The notes below the pieces were generated by a model. The model ran no database searches, was not told where the DNA came from, and worked only from the letters and a program-made list of their open reading frames with translations. A program made the translations under genes and the position numbers. From Stemphylium vesicarium (Eukaryota; Ascomycota; Dothideomycetes; Pleosporales; Pleosporaceae): DNA of 64,000 bases. This document shows positions 43,759-54,983 of this stretch, piece after piece (position 1 is the stretch's first letter; each line of letters begins with the position of its first letter). The stretch spans positions 1-64,000 of the forward strand of contig QXCR01000095.1 in NCBI GenBank assembly GCA_004380135.1. The letters are read 5' to 3'.

Positions 43759-46215
43759 TTACTCATACAACCTCTTCCTCTTTAACCTTCTCCCATCGCC
43801 CACAGGCACAAGAGCCAGCTTGCCAACCTCCTCACCCCCTTTAATATCCCCAAGCAAAATCCTTAAATTCTGCAGGCGGTTGGTCATTGCCGTTCCAGAC
43901 TCCACGCTATTCCCCGTTATCTCGGGGTCGTCGAAATACTTTGAGTCTCTGATGAGACTACTGACGTAGCCCAGGAGGGGCGGCGCGTGACAGCGATAAC
44001 GCATAACAAGCGAAAAGACGGCAGCAGAGAACATGACAGCGACCGAGACAAAATAAACTGTCATCCAGGGAAGATCGATGGCATATACTGCGGGTAGCGG
44101 GATGGTCATGATCGAGGTCGTGTTCACGAGGGAATCGTAAGCCGCTGTCTGAGTCATATTGCCGCTCATAATAGACTCATACTGAGTTGATATCTTCCAT
44201 AGCGTATTCCACAAAAGTGAGAATCGCTTTTCGAACAGCTTGATATCAAGCTGCCCGAGGTCCGTGTAACCATTTTTCGCAGGGTTATTGAGGGCGGTGA
44301 GTGGGTCTAAGAGGTACCACTCCACGAAACTTGAAGCCCCAGTGCCACCTTGCACGTTATGATCAAGCAGATCCATGAAGCTTTCTTCCATGAAAAGGTG
44401 AATTCTTGGATTGTGATAACCACCGTCACCAGTTAAGTGCGGCCACTGGAGCCACCGAGACTGGAGAAGAGTGGTATTCGCGGGGTCCGTAGGGCTCAGC
44501 GTTTCGCGGATCCAACTGGCGCCGCAATCTATCTTTCCTAACGTACTTCCAGGCTTACAGTCTACCTGCATGTCGACATAGATCATACGCGTTGAGCATC
44601 GTGTAGTGTACAGGACGGGTTCGTCACTCGTTGTGCCAAATATGAGGTCGGCAGGGTCCTCACTCTGTGAAATATATGGAATGACATCCTCTGTTCCAGG
44701 TTTAGCGACGAAGAATGATCTTTCGCCAAATTCATTGCCAACCCAGGTTCGCGTCAGTTGAGTATAGTTCCTGCCGTCGAAAGTTTCGAGCATCCACTGG
44801 TCACGATCGGTACGGTTCTTGAGTCCTATCCATTGGGAGCACTGGGTTCCTTAGCTGAAGATCATTTTGGGAGTGTACCACTCGGGGGGCTTGATCTACC
44901 TGAAATGTTTGATAGCTCGAAGTGACGTTGAATCTGGTATCGCCAACAACGCTGCGCTGAATGCCCTCAATACGCTCCCCGACAAGACCAGAGTAATTCT
45001 GTACGGATTCTTGCCAGGGGACGTGTAACCATTGATGGGGGTTGCTGTCATCGTATTCGGGCAATGTTTGTAGGTTTGGAATGCGGATATTGCCCCACAC
45101 GTCAGTCGCTGCCTCTATCCCAGCTGGGTTTTCTCCTCCGAAAGTCATGATATTTTTCCCGTAAATTGCATTTGTCTTGTCCACATACTGTGTCGTCGCC
45201 ATCACATCATACAAAGCTGCACTGTACAGGGCACGCATCTTAGGTTGGGCGCGATTCGATCCGCCCTGGAAGTACGTCATCCCAAGCTGTGTACTGAGAT
45301 TGTAGTTGTATGACGAGATGCTTCCTGTTCTTGATTCGCTCTGGTCTTCAAGATAAATACCGCGAAACGAGGACTGGGACCCAAGAGGATTGAAAGCCCA
45401 CAGAACTATTAGAGCAACGGACGAGAACCTTAGGATGGACCATTTGAAAACGGTGGTAATAGCGTTGAATAACTTTGTTGCTTTTTCAGTTTGGATTTCT
45501 TGTCAGTAGCGCTATGAGTTGACTTACAGTGAGGGAAGCCATAAGCTGCTCGGCCGTCTATAGAATAGTCAGATCGAGGTTGAGGATGAGACAAGGTATG
45601 TTGCATACGAGTAGATCAACTCCACGCTCTAGACGCCAATCTGCAAGTGCCCGGACCGCGTTCCCTAGGATGCCAGAGAAGAGTACGGGCCATAAGGACG
45701 GCGCGATCCTCGTGGCTTGGAGAAGACGTAGTGACCAGGCACTTTCGTCCTTGCCCCTAAGTTGAGCGACAAAACCCCCAAGAACTTTGGAAGAATTAGC
45801 TAAGCAGATTGTGATTGATGGTAGGTATCGTACCGAGAAAGCATAAAGAGACCAGAATCCCAAGGACTTCCCATGTTAAGGGATAAGTCGAGTTGCCGTT
45901 CCAGTTTATCAGAGTCTGCGCTTTCAGTGGCGACAAAGTTGTCCCGGTTTGCTTCTGCCTCGGGTGGTCGTTGGGTGACGTATATGAGCGCAATGAAGGC
46001 ACGTTCGTATCGCCGGAGTCGTGAAGACTGTAGTTTTCAGAAGGCTGACTAAGAGAGGCCAAACTCAGATTATAATCGCTGATATCGTCTCCGGAGTTAT
46101 TCCCAAGCAGATTGGGGCTTTCCCGGTTTTGACTTGGTTGGATTGCAAGATCAAAATCGGATGCTAATCCTACCATCTCCTGGGAAGCGAAAGAACGCCA
46201 ATCCGGGCTATCCAT
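43759..46215 (-). CDS. Large fungal membrane protein of unknown function, with a 30-nt microexon
   Basis: Five exons (46215-45834, 45784-45609, 45557-45528, 45472-44900, 44796-43759) give 732 residues. The third exon is only 30 nt (TAEQLMASLT). Hydrophobic helices: YPLTWEVLGILVSLCFL, IAPSLWPVLFSGILGNAV, ILRFSSVALIVLWAFNPLG and near the end WMTVYFVSVAVMFSAAVFSLV. Between the third and last helix lies a ~440-residue region rich in NxS/T sites, probably extracellular or lumenal. The N-terminus is Ser/Asn-rich and cytosolic. I recognise this as a type of uncharacterised protein common in Pleosporales (WPVLF...GNAV, WAFNPLGSQSS motifs) but can give no function. All junctions are phase-consistent. 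Confidence 0.78.
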
Positions 46216-46912
46216 CGAGAACGCCTTCCAGGCCGTGAGGAAGTCTTTCAAAAAGTATCAAAGGAGATGGACTGACCCGGAACGGAGGGTGTCGAAAGAA
46301 ATATGCAAAGAAATGTGGCTGAGTTTCCGCCCCGCGATAGTGGCCCCCAAGAAATAGGAGCAAAGCTCGGAGAGCGTTCAGCAAATAGGAAGCGAGACGA
46401 TGTAAAGAGATTATGGCTCCCATCATGTTGTGTGACTGCAGCCATCCAATCAGGAGCAGTTCATGCACCGCAAGCTTGGCGCCAAATATTTCCTGTAGCA
46501 CGTCGATCGTTCGCCGGCCGTGAGATGCGTCAGGGGCCAGCCTCAACTGGCAATGTAGGGAAGTCAATCGCTTGGCTAACAGAAAGAGTTGACGGTAGGC
46601 TGAACGTCAGATTAAGAAGAGAACACAGCATGAAGGCGTAGACAAACGAGCGAAATGTGCGTAGTGCAGGTGGCGAGAGCTGCGGGCAGCAGTCGAGACG
46701 GAAGTCACACCTGACAATGCCAAGCCGCTAACCCAGCATGTTCACAGCAGGCAACAACACATCCAAGCCTGCACTGACACGGAGACTAACCAATTTACAT
46801 CGGAGCTATGGTGTTTCATATCCCACATGCCGAACTAAAGAAAAGGGTATCACATCCAAAACCGGGACTCAAAATCAACATAGCATTCAAACACAAGCCA
46901 AGAATTCGTTAC
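46216..46912. other. Intergenic, about 700 nt
   Basis: Promoter of the membrane-protein gene and 3' flank of the PIF1-module gene. Only overlapping short frames; nothing recognised. Confidence 0.5.
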
Positions 46913-49000
46913 TCATACAGCAATGGGTGGAGACCCAAAGCTCAAATCATCATCATCATCGTCGAAGAAAGATGCCGCCTCTTGTGTCGACATTACAAAT
47001 TCTTCAAATCTCGTGTCAGGTGCCACACTCGCAGCTGTTTTCGCCTGGGCAACCGGGCGCGAGTCGACCTTACACTGCTTTTTCGCTGGCGGTGTATGGG
47101 TTCTTGAGGGAGTCGTCGGGGCTTTCCGCTTAGCGCTGGGCCCGGACATGGAATTTGGCATCTGTGAAGCTCTAAGCTTGGCGAGTTCAATCTGGAGACC
47201 GGTTGCGAAAGGCCCTGGGTTCAAACATCTGCCTGCTATCTTCTTGGTCGACGTCAAAGGCCGGCTACTATTTGCGATAGCAGAGGAGCGTGTTGGTGTA
47301 TTGACCGACGTCGGGATGTTTCCGCTATTCGGCGGACCATTCGTTGGTTTTGCGGCTGGTAATGTAGGCACTACCTTCGTGGTTTCAGGGGCCGGCTGAG
47401 GAATCACCTTCTTTAAAAGTGATGTAGAGGCAGTTTTGGGTGGCAATAAAACTGTCCGCACTTCCGACACCTTGGACAGATCAGGCTCGGATTCGTCGTC
47501 TAAATCGTCGAGTGAGAAGTCTAGATCCTGGGTGGACATTGGGGGAAGATAATCGGCCAGCGGAGGGGCAGCAATAGAGACCTTGTTGGGTTCAGCGACC
47601 TTGGAGATTGCTTCTGAAGCAAGATCACGCGAAATTTGCGTACTGCTTTCCAGAAAGTCATCCCAGCAGTCGGCAGGGGGTGGAGCTATTGCTTGTGGTG
47701 GATTTAGGGCTAATGTCTTGATTGAGGGAATACTTGAGCTTGAAATTGAAGCTGGGAGGCTAGGAAGCTTGAAGCTTGGGTTCAGGTTTGACTGAGGTCT
47801 TGCTTTGGTGGCCGCTGGGACCGGCTGTCTAGGTAGAGCTACAGGTGGAACCCGACCCGGGATGGATGGTAATTTGAAGCCAGCCTGTGACGTGTCTTGT
47901 GGAAGACTAGGCGGCGTGTAATCGGCAGCGACACGTACGGGAAACTGTATGCGCTGGAAGGGATGCTGATCCAAGTTTTTGTACTTTGCGAAGAAGGGTA
48001 CCCGAGTAAGGAACGTCTTAGTCCCTTGCAACTGCCCATCTAAGACCATACACTCCAATCGATCATTCTCAGAACGCAGTATACGAAGATGTTGACTTCT
48101 TGAAAGCTGGCTGCTTGTATTCAGATCTCTAAGCAGAGTAACAACACAGCCGACCTTGACGCGCAGGCGGTGGGGTGGTAGGCCGATGGGATTGAGTTTG
48201 TGCAATAAGCCTTGGGCGGGGTCCCAGTCTGGGACTTTCATTGAGAGATCGTTTGAAAGAAGCTCAATTAGCGGCTCCGGAAGCTTGTTTAAGACGGCCT
48301 CGATTGTTTTATTTACTGGCCCGTGAGTGCGAGTGAAGGCGGGTTCGTCTTTGGCAGGAGTCGGTTTCGGTGGACTTGATTTCGGTGGACTCGGCGGGCC
48401 GGGCCGGGGGTGCGCAACAGGAGCGGGGGGTGCTGGAGGCGGCTGTACGATCGGCGGGGGCTCTTCAACGGGGTCTGACATGGCCAAGTCGTGCGCTTCG
48501 AGAAGTGACTCGTCGTCCAAGTCCTCGTCAGCCCATTGTTCTCCCAGAGACGACTTGGACTCGGGCAACTCAAGTGCTACCTCTTCGTCGTCGTCATCCC
48601 ATGGCTCCTTCTCCATGTTCTCAACAATCTCCTCCATCCTCTTCGTAAGCTCTAAATCCTTCCGCTGTTTCTCATCGTCCTTCTTCTTCTTCAATCCCAG
48701 AAATGCCTCCATGCCATTCTTAAGCTGCGCCTGGGTGTGATTATATCCAATCATCTGTGTCGCCAATCCAACGCCAATCTGCTTCCTTGCCGCCGCCTCC
48801 TTCGCCTCCTTCTCCTCACGCTTCTTCTTAGCGGCTTTGCGACGCTCGTCGGCCTCACGAGCGCGGGCGGCGCGCTGCTCTAACTCGGACTCGCGCTCCA
48901 GCTGTTTTTGCTGTCGCTCGTTGAGCCGCGGCCCATTCTTCTTGTACTGCTTCTTGAGCTCGGTTGACGTCTGCGCAATTCGTTGTGGCGGGGGTGGCAT
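46913..49000 (-). CDS. Disordered protein with an orphan PIF1-helicase C-terminal module
   Basis: A single 695-residue frame starting at an ATG. Residues ~10-130 are Lys/Glu/Arg-rich and coiled-coil-like, then acidic (EPWDDDDEEVALELPE) and Pro-rich. Residues about 270-360 resemble the C-terminal part of PIF1/Helitron-type helicases: GLPPHRLRVKVG, TLLRDLN, a TFLTRVPF segment, and PFQRIQFPVRVA. The helicase Walker A and B motifs, and the TINKSQGQ motif that normally follows this point, are absent. The C-terminal half is Pro/Ser-rich with three similar short motifs: SSTQISRDL (~450), MSTQDLDFSLDDL (~487) and MSTQEAASFFDDD (~667), and a basic patch (KRKAPTTPSR). Probably nuclear. Function unknown; a role in DNA maintenance is only a guess. 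Confidence 0.8.
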   Translation of the reverse strand: MPPPPQRIAQTSTELKKQYKKNGPRLNERQQKQLERESELEQRAARAREADERRKAAKKKREEKEAKEAAARKQIGVGLATQMIGYNHTQAQLKNGMEAFLGLKKKKDDEKQRKDLELTKRMEEIVENMEKEPWDDDDEEVALELPESKSSLGEQWADEDLDDESLLEAHDLAMSDPVEEPPPIVQPPPAPPAPVAHPRPGPPSPPKSSPPKPTPAKDEPAFTRTHGPVNKTIEAVLNKLPEPLIELLSNDLSMKVPDWDPAQGLLHKLNPIGLPPHRLRVKVGCVVTLLRDLNTSSQLSRSQHLRILRSENDRLECMVLDGQLQGTKTFLTRVPFFAKYKNLDQHPFQRIQFPVRVAADYTPPSLPQDTSQAGFKLPSIPGRVPPVALPRQPVPAATKARPQSNLNPSFKLPSLPASISSSSIPSIKTLALNPPQAIAPPPADCWDDFLESSTQISRDLASEAISKVAEPNKVSIAAPPLADYLPPMSTQDLDFSLDDLDDESEPDLSKVSEVRTVLLPPKTASTSLLKKVIPQPAPETTKVVPTLPAAKPTNGPPNSGNIPTSVNTPTRSSAIANSSRPLTSTKKIAGRCLNPGPFATGLQIELAKLRASQMPNSMSGPSAKRKAPTTPSRTHTPPAKKQCKVDSRPVAQAKTAASVAPDTRFEEFVMSTQEAASFFDDDDDDLSFGSPPIAV

Positions 49001-49684
49001 GGTGTGAGGCGCATTGCGATGATGAGGGGTGTAGGCAGCTCATCGCAGAGTGGCGACATCCGGAGGATTTGCATACCCGCGCTAAGACACGCGATCACGT
49101 GACTCAACAATGTCGTCTTTCTCCCCAGCTTCCGAATCACCAAGTTTTGCTCACAACACCTTACTTGCCCTAGGCTCAGCACATCTGTTGCCCAAACATG
49201 AAGTCAATCCACCTGCACAAGATGAGATAGCGCTTTTCTCATCTACCATGTCGGCCCTTCTAAGCGAGGATGCTATGCCTCTGCATTATTGGCAAACATC
49301 GCCGACGTCGATAGGACTAGGTCAGTCCTTTCATCTCGCATACACACTCTTCGCGCAGCCTTTCAGACAGACTCTCTTCAACAAGCAGCGTATGTGATGT
49401 AACTTTGACTCGTTTGTGCTCACCACCATCGGGAAAGGATAGCCGGCCCTCCGGTAGCCACACCTACCCCGCGTACGAACCGCCTCTGCGGCGTCAGAGT
49501 AAGCCTCGACCCTTGGTTCTGCACATACAGGGGAGAGAGTGCATCAGTGGCTTTTGTTGTTGTCCTCGGAACCATAGAGTCGACCAGAGAGTGAATCTCG
49601 GGATAGCGACAGCGTGCACCCACACTCCGATCTGACAAACGATACAAGAGCTATTATCGACAGCCTCATATCGAACTTGCAACC
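49001..49684. other. Divergent intergenic region with an uncertain small ORF
   Basis: 684 nt between the PIF1-module gene and SDR-3. A 95-codon ATG frame (49110-49397) is open and followed by a GTATGT-type donor, so it could be the first exon of a small gene, but no second exon or domain was found. A CACGTGA E-box-like element lies near 49096. Confidence 0.35.
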
Positions 49685-50538
49685 ATGTCATTCTCTTTGA
49701 AAGGTGTTGCCTACATCACGGGTGCTGGTTCTGGTACGTCAAGATAGCTTGTCTCATGGCCGATCTTAATGACTAGAGCTAATACAATGGAGGCATTGGT
49801 CAGTACACTGCATATGCTCTGGCAAGACAGGGCGTACGCTCATTTGCCCTTCTCGATCGCAATTCTGTCTCGACTACTGTCAACGAACTCGAGAAAATCT
49901 CCCTCGAGATTTCCACTAAATGTTTTGAGCTGGACGTCACTGAGGAAAAGGCCATTGACGACAGCATAGATAAAACGGTGAAAGAGTTTGGTCGGGTCGA
50001 CTATGCAGTCAATAATGCTGGTGTTGGTGGCATCATCAAAACATCAGACCAGATACCAAAGGATGAGTTCGAAAGGGTCATGGCTATCAACACGACTGCG
50101 GTTTGGCAATGTCAGCGCGCGCAAATTCGGCAAATGCTGAAACAGGAGAAGCTGTCGGATTCCTATCGTTCCTATCGCGGATCCATCGTCAACGTAGCCT
50201 CCATGTATGGTCTGGTCGCACCACCACTGAATGTTCCGGCTACTGCATACGCTACAAGCAAACATGCCGTTATTGGCCTCACCAAGTCTGATGCGCTGGC
50301 CTTTGCCCACAGAGGTATCAAGATCAACGCGATAGCCCCAGGTTATGTTATGACGCCTCTTGTTCAAGAACATATGGCAAAAGACGACATGATAGAGACA
50401 GAGAGGATGAAAGTCCCCGTTCACCGCTATTCGGAGATGGAGGAGATTGGCGATTGCATAGCGTTCTTACACTCAGACGCGGCTAGCTACATGATCGGCG
50501 CGACTCTAGTGGCAGACGGCGGCTACACCGTGGTATAA
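49685..50538 (+). CDS. Short-chain dehydrogenase/reductase (SDR-3)
   Basis: Exons 49685-49733 and 49793-50538 give 264 residues. The first exon carries AYITGAGSG, completed by IGQYTAYALA after a 59-nt intron to form the glycine-rich cofactor motif. VDYAVNNAGVGG, the catalytic Ser in SIVNVASMYG and YATSK complete the classical active site; INAIAPGYVMTPL follows. An acidic residue after strand 2 (LLDRN) favours NAD. No peroxisomal signal (ends in YTVV). It lies 623 nt upstream of the second BVMO in the same orientation, so it may act on that enzyme's substrate or product alcohol. Confidence 0.92.
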
Positions 50539-51161
50539 AGCGTTACATTAGTAAACAATACAGCGCTTCACGATCCGGCAAACGCACTTGTCAAATTCCC
50601 GAATGTCTCCTGTCAGACATGAGCATCGTTGATCCCCAGTGAACTCGGATCCATCTCGACAGAGTTTTGGTATCCACTTGTAGTGCTTCGCTTCCCTCGT
50701 GGAGAAGAGACTAACGCCACATCTCGGTAGATACTCTAGGGGCTTTGCCCGTGTCACAGTGTGCCACTCGGTTGGACCTGTAAAAGTCTCCAATGAGGGG
50801 TATCAGGCGACATTTCTGTGGCTACGGAAATGGTTTACCAGACCGGACACCCTGAGTAGTCAGTCACACCGTTGGCCCTCATCACGAGTCGTCAGCATGA
50901 TTCGGCATCCCGACCCAACTCCAGACGCACGCAGGCAGACCCCAGCTCTGACAGGCCGCTAAGACGACTCGCATCATGGGGAATTGAGCCGATACATGAC
51001 TCTCAAAGACCGGGAAGTTGCAGTGCACTCGCATAGTGATAAACCTTAAGAAGCTGCATGCGTCGAGACTGAAACTCTCTTTAGTGAATATTCGGCTTCA
51101 ACGTTCTTCTTATTGTTAATTTGCCGCTCCCTTCTTTGGACAGTTTGATAATCTTCACACA
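50539..51161. other. Intergenic, 623 nt, BVMO-2 promoter
   Basis: No gene supported; expected to hold the SDR-3 3' end and the BVMO-2 promoter. Confidence 0.55.
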
Positions 51162-53122
51162 ATGGCAGACGGTTTCATTGTTCCGTCGACAGCCACTCCG
51201 GAATCGGATGCGCAGCATCGATTACGCGGGCCAATCCACGCACAACGCCATGTGCGCGTCGTATGCATCGGCGCAGGCGCCTCTGGTCTTCTGATGGCAT
51301 ACAAGTTGCAGAAGCATTTCTCAAACTACAGCCTCCAAGTCTACGAGAAGAATGCTGAGGTGTCCGGCACCTGGTTCGAAAATAGATATCCGGGGCAAGT
51401 ACAGGCTAAGGTGCTGACTGCGGGGACGATGGGAAACTCGCCTCACGATTAGCATTTACCGATTCAGCCACAGCGAACCAGCGCACTTGGCGAACTTTGC
51501 TAACTCCGCTTGCAGATGCGCATGTGACGTTCCTTCTCATAACTACACTTGGTCATTTGAGCCGAAGCTCGACTGGTCGGCTGTTTATGCCAGTTCGAGA
51601 GAAATATTCGCCTACTTCAACGACTTCGCGCGCAAATACGGTCTCTACAGATACGTAAAGACACGGCACCAGGTCAACGGCGCGACATGGAATAAGCAAA
51701 AAGGCGGATATGATGTTGAGGTCAAAGACTTGGAAAGTGGTCAAATTGTAAAAGATCACTGCGACATCTTGGTGAATGCTGGTGGCATTCTAAACAACTG
51801 GCAATGGCCTGCTATACCAGGCTTGGACAAGTATAAAGGCACATTACTGCACACTGCGAACTGGAACGATAATGTTGACCTAACAGGTCGGAATGTTGGT
51901 CTTATCGGCAATGGGTGAGCCGTCTTGGTCTGCGCTGCTTGTAACGTACTAACTCTGCCGCAGCTCCTCGGGTATCCAAGTCCTCCCCACAATCCAACCG
52001 CACGTCAAGAAAGTAACAACTTTCATCCGCGAACCAACCTGGGTATCACCGGTTCAAGGGCTGGAGCAGCACGTCTTCTCCGACAGAGAGAAGCTAAACT
52101 TCGCAACAAAGCCTGGCGCATTGGTAGAATACCGCAAGAACATTGAACGAGGCCTTAACGGCCAGTTCGGCATCTTCCTAAAGAACACAAATGTCAATGC
52201 CGAAACCGAAGCCTACTTTCGTCAGCAAATGACAGACAAGTTGAAGAATGAATACCTGGAGGAGCGCCTGATACCAAACTGGCATGTCGGCTGCCGCCGC
52301 CTAACACCCGGAGTGGGCTACCTGGAAGCCCTGGGCAAGCCGAACGTGCAAACCGTCTACGGCGAGATCAACGAGATAACCGAACGCGGCTGTCTCTGTT
52401 CTGACGGCAACGAATACCCCGTCGACGTCCTAATCTGCGCCACAGGCTTCAACACATCCTTCAAGCCGCGCTTCCCCGTGATAAACGCCTCAGGCACCAA
52501 CCTCCAAGACGCCTGGGGCAACGAACCGCGTTCCTACTTCGGTCTCGCAGCCGCCGACTTCCCCAACTATCTCATTTTCCTCGGCCCCAACTGTCCCATT
52601 GGTAACGGCCCCGTCCTCAGCGCCATCGAAGCCCAAGCCGATTACATGTGCAAGCTCATCGACCGCTTCCAAACACACAACATAGCTACTTTCGCACCGA
52701 AAACAGATGCTATTGACGATTTCATCGCGTTCAAGAACGACTTTATGAAACGCACCGTTTGGAACGATGGATGTCGCTCTTGGTACAAGTCCCTCGGCGC
52801 TGACGGCCCTGTTACCGCGCTGTGGCCGGGCTCCACGCTGCACTATATCGAAGCGCTCATGGAACTCAGACTAGAGGATTGGGATGTTAAGTACACGGGC
52901 AATCGTTTCAACTGGCTGGGGAATGGGTATTCGCAGACTGAGATTGATCCTACAGCTGATTGGGCCTTTTATGTCAGGGATCAGGATGATGATGAGCCGA
53001 TTTCTAGGCTCAGGAGGTTGCAGATTGTTAATAAGAGTGGGACGGTGGAACCCAGTGCTGGAGTGGACTTTTCTGGGAGGAGTTCCGGGGGTGGTGCGAT
53101 GGCGGGGGAGGCGAAGTTGTAG
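51162..53122 (+). CDS. Class B flavin monooxygenase, Baeyer-Villiger type (BVMO-2), C-terminal AKL
   Basis: Exons 51162-51394, 51516-51914 and 51964-53122 give 596 residues. FAD site VVCIGAGASGLLMAYKL, GTWFENRYPGCACDVPSHNY after splicing, signature YKGTLLHTANWND (Tyr in place of the first Phe), second Rossmann motif GLIGNGSSGIQVLP and DVLICATGFN are all visible. The first intron uses a GC donor (GG|GCAAGT...GCAG|A); no GT site nearby keeps the frame. The protein ends in AKL, a PTS1-type peroxisomal signal not seen in BVMO-1. The two BVMOs share gene-length architecture but are clearly divergent paralogues. The catalysed oxidation is ketone to ester or lactone, substrate unknown. Confidence 0.9.
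51395..51515 (+). other. GC-AG intron in BVMO-2
   Basis: The donor reads GCAAGT directly after CCGGG; the acceptor is TTGCAG. GC-AG introns are a small minority of fungal introns, and the remaining donor positions match the strict consensus such introns need. Confidence 0.8.
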
Positions 53123-54983
53123 GCTGCGTTTGTTGGGGTGATTGGCTTGCGCGGCGGTGTTTCATCGTTTGGTGCTCTGGATGGTTATCGTGGTGCTTGC
53201 GTGGAGGTGGGAGACACAGGGTCTTGTGTGCGGAGAATGATGTTGGTGATATCTGTCATTAGATAGCTGAGTAAGGATTCGTTATGGATTATCACAGTGT
53301 GATCGTGATAAATTCTCGTAGATCATTAGCTTCATTGGGAGTTGTGCGTATTTGGATCCAGCACAAATGACTATGAGCCTCGCTTCGAGGGAACGGTACG
53401 GATCATAACGGAACACCTTGTCTCGTCAGCATAAACGAATGGAGACAGTGCTCTCAAGGGATCTCTGACGAGCTCATCTAGCACTACTACTGCGCCTTTG
53501 CCAGTCAAGACTGATCTGACAATGAGCATGCAGGCAACGAGCTCATTAGACGCCATCGTCACTCGGAACCCTCATATGATTATTCATGCTCTCAATAGTA
53601 ACGCGATCTCGCTCAATATGTTGTGGACATTGCGGAACCGCGAGTCGTCAGCACATTTACGACAACCTCATTACCCGGCGGGCTTGACTCACATTGTGAG
53701 AAGATGTGTCGAAGAGGGGAAAAGGACCTACTATCGCGGTGACATTGATCGCATTCCGACAAACATCACGAGACATCACAACAATCCTTCCACACCATGC
53801 TCAGAAAAGGGCTCAGCGCTCGCAAACAACACCAAACACAACCGCGACAGAAAAAGATGAAGCATCCAGAGTTGTTCGCGACAGAATCCGTGCGTCCTTA
53901 AGATTCACGCTAGCCGTACCGGCTCCCCAACCCGCGGCGCCCGTCGATTACGCTGACCCACCTGCGAAACACCCCAACCGTCACTTGTACGCTGCAACCT
54001 GTATCGATGCCGCAAGCACGCAAATCCCCGAGCTTTGGAGATCCGGGCAGCAGACAGTTTCGCGTCGAAATCTGCATGTAAGCATTAGCTATGATCTGCA
54101 GTATCGATGAACGTTGGAAATTTCCCTGTGGGGTAAGGAGGCAGCCGCTACGCACGCAACGGGTTCCGCAGATATGGAGGCAAGCAAGAAGCGACGACAG
54201 CAAGTGATAGCAGCCGCAAGTCAGGTTTCCCACGCGTGTTCAAACCAACAATAGACGATGGGCGAGTCTTCACCCTTCTGTTTGAAACCACACGATTCAA
54301 CAATGTGTTTCCAAACCGACCCGAAAAGAAGAAACAAGCTATTTCTAGATCTGCCATCAGGTATACCGAAATACCCCAGACCCTTGACGTGTTCCCTACT
54401 CGACTCGCGCCCTTTCGGCTAACGGAGCAAAAAGTGGGAGATCGCGCACTCTCCTCCAAGCCACTTTAGCCCTAACAAGGACTACCCCGTGCACAGACAT
54501 TGCCTAATTCGCGGTTACCGGGACCCATCAACTATCGTGTTTCGGTTGCGTTGCTATTTCCATCGTAAGCCAAGATCTTTTCTGCCCGTAGTACAGACAA
54601 ACGCTGTACGCAAGCGTGTCTTTCTGTCGGGTCGGTGCTGGCGGGGGTAAAAAAGGCGTATGCAGTGTCAGGGGTGTAAGACGTGCATCTTGACTACGTC
54701 TTGACGTTTTAGACGGCGAGTTAGTGCCGTGTGAGAGAAGGGTCCAGGGCTTGTGAGGGGAATCAGCGCGAGTAAGATGGGTTTGAAGGGTTGGGTGGGT
54801 GGTGAGGTGTATATATATTGGTGTGCTGCTCCGGGGAAAAAGAACATCATCTTCATTATCACTTCAACAACAGCATCTCTTCCATCTTCAATCAACAATC
54901 CTCTATCCATCTTTTTTTCTTACTGCAGGCCAGTTCCTTAATCCTCTACAAACAATACCGATCCATTCGACCAACGAGCCAAA
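53123..54983. other. Intergenic, 1.9 kb
   Basis: Short frames up to 134 codons on both strands, none recognisable. The right end contains a TATATATA tract at about 54810-54817, some 170 nt before the DUF7053-like start, a plausible core promoter. Confidence 0.5.

Noticed and set aside
46913..49000. Complete PIF1 or Helitron helicase
   Set aside because: Walker A, Walker B and the late TINKSQGQ motif are all missing; only the C-terminal module is present in an otherwise disordered protein.
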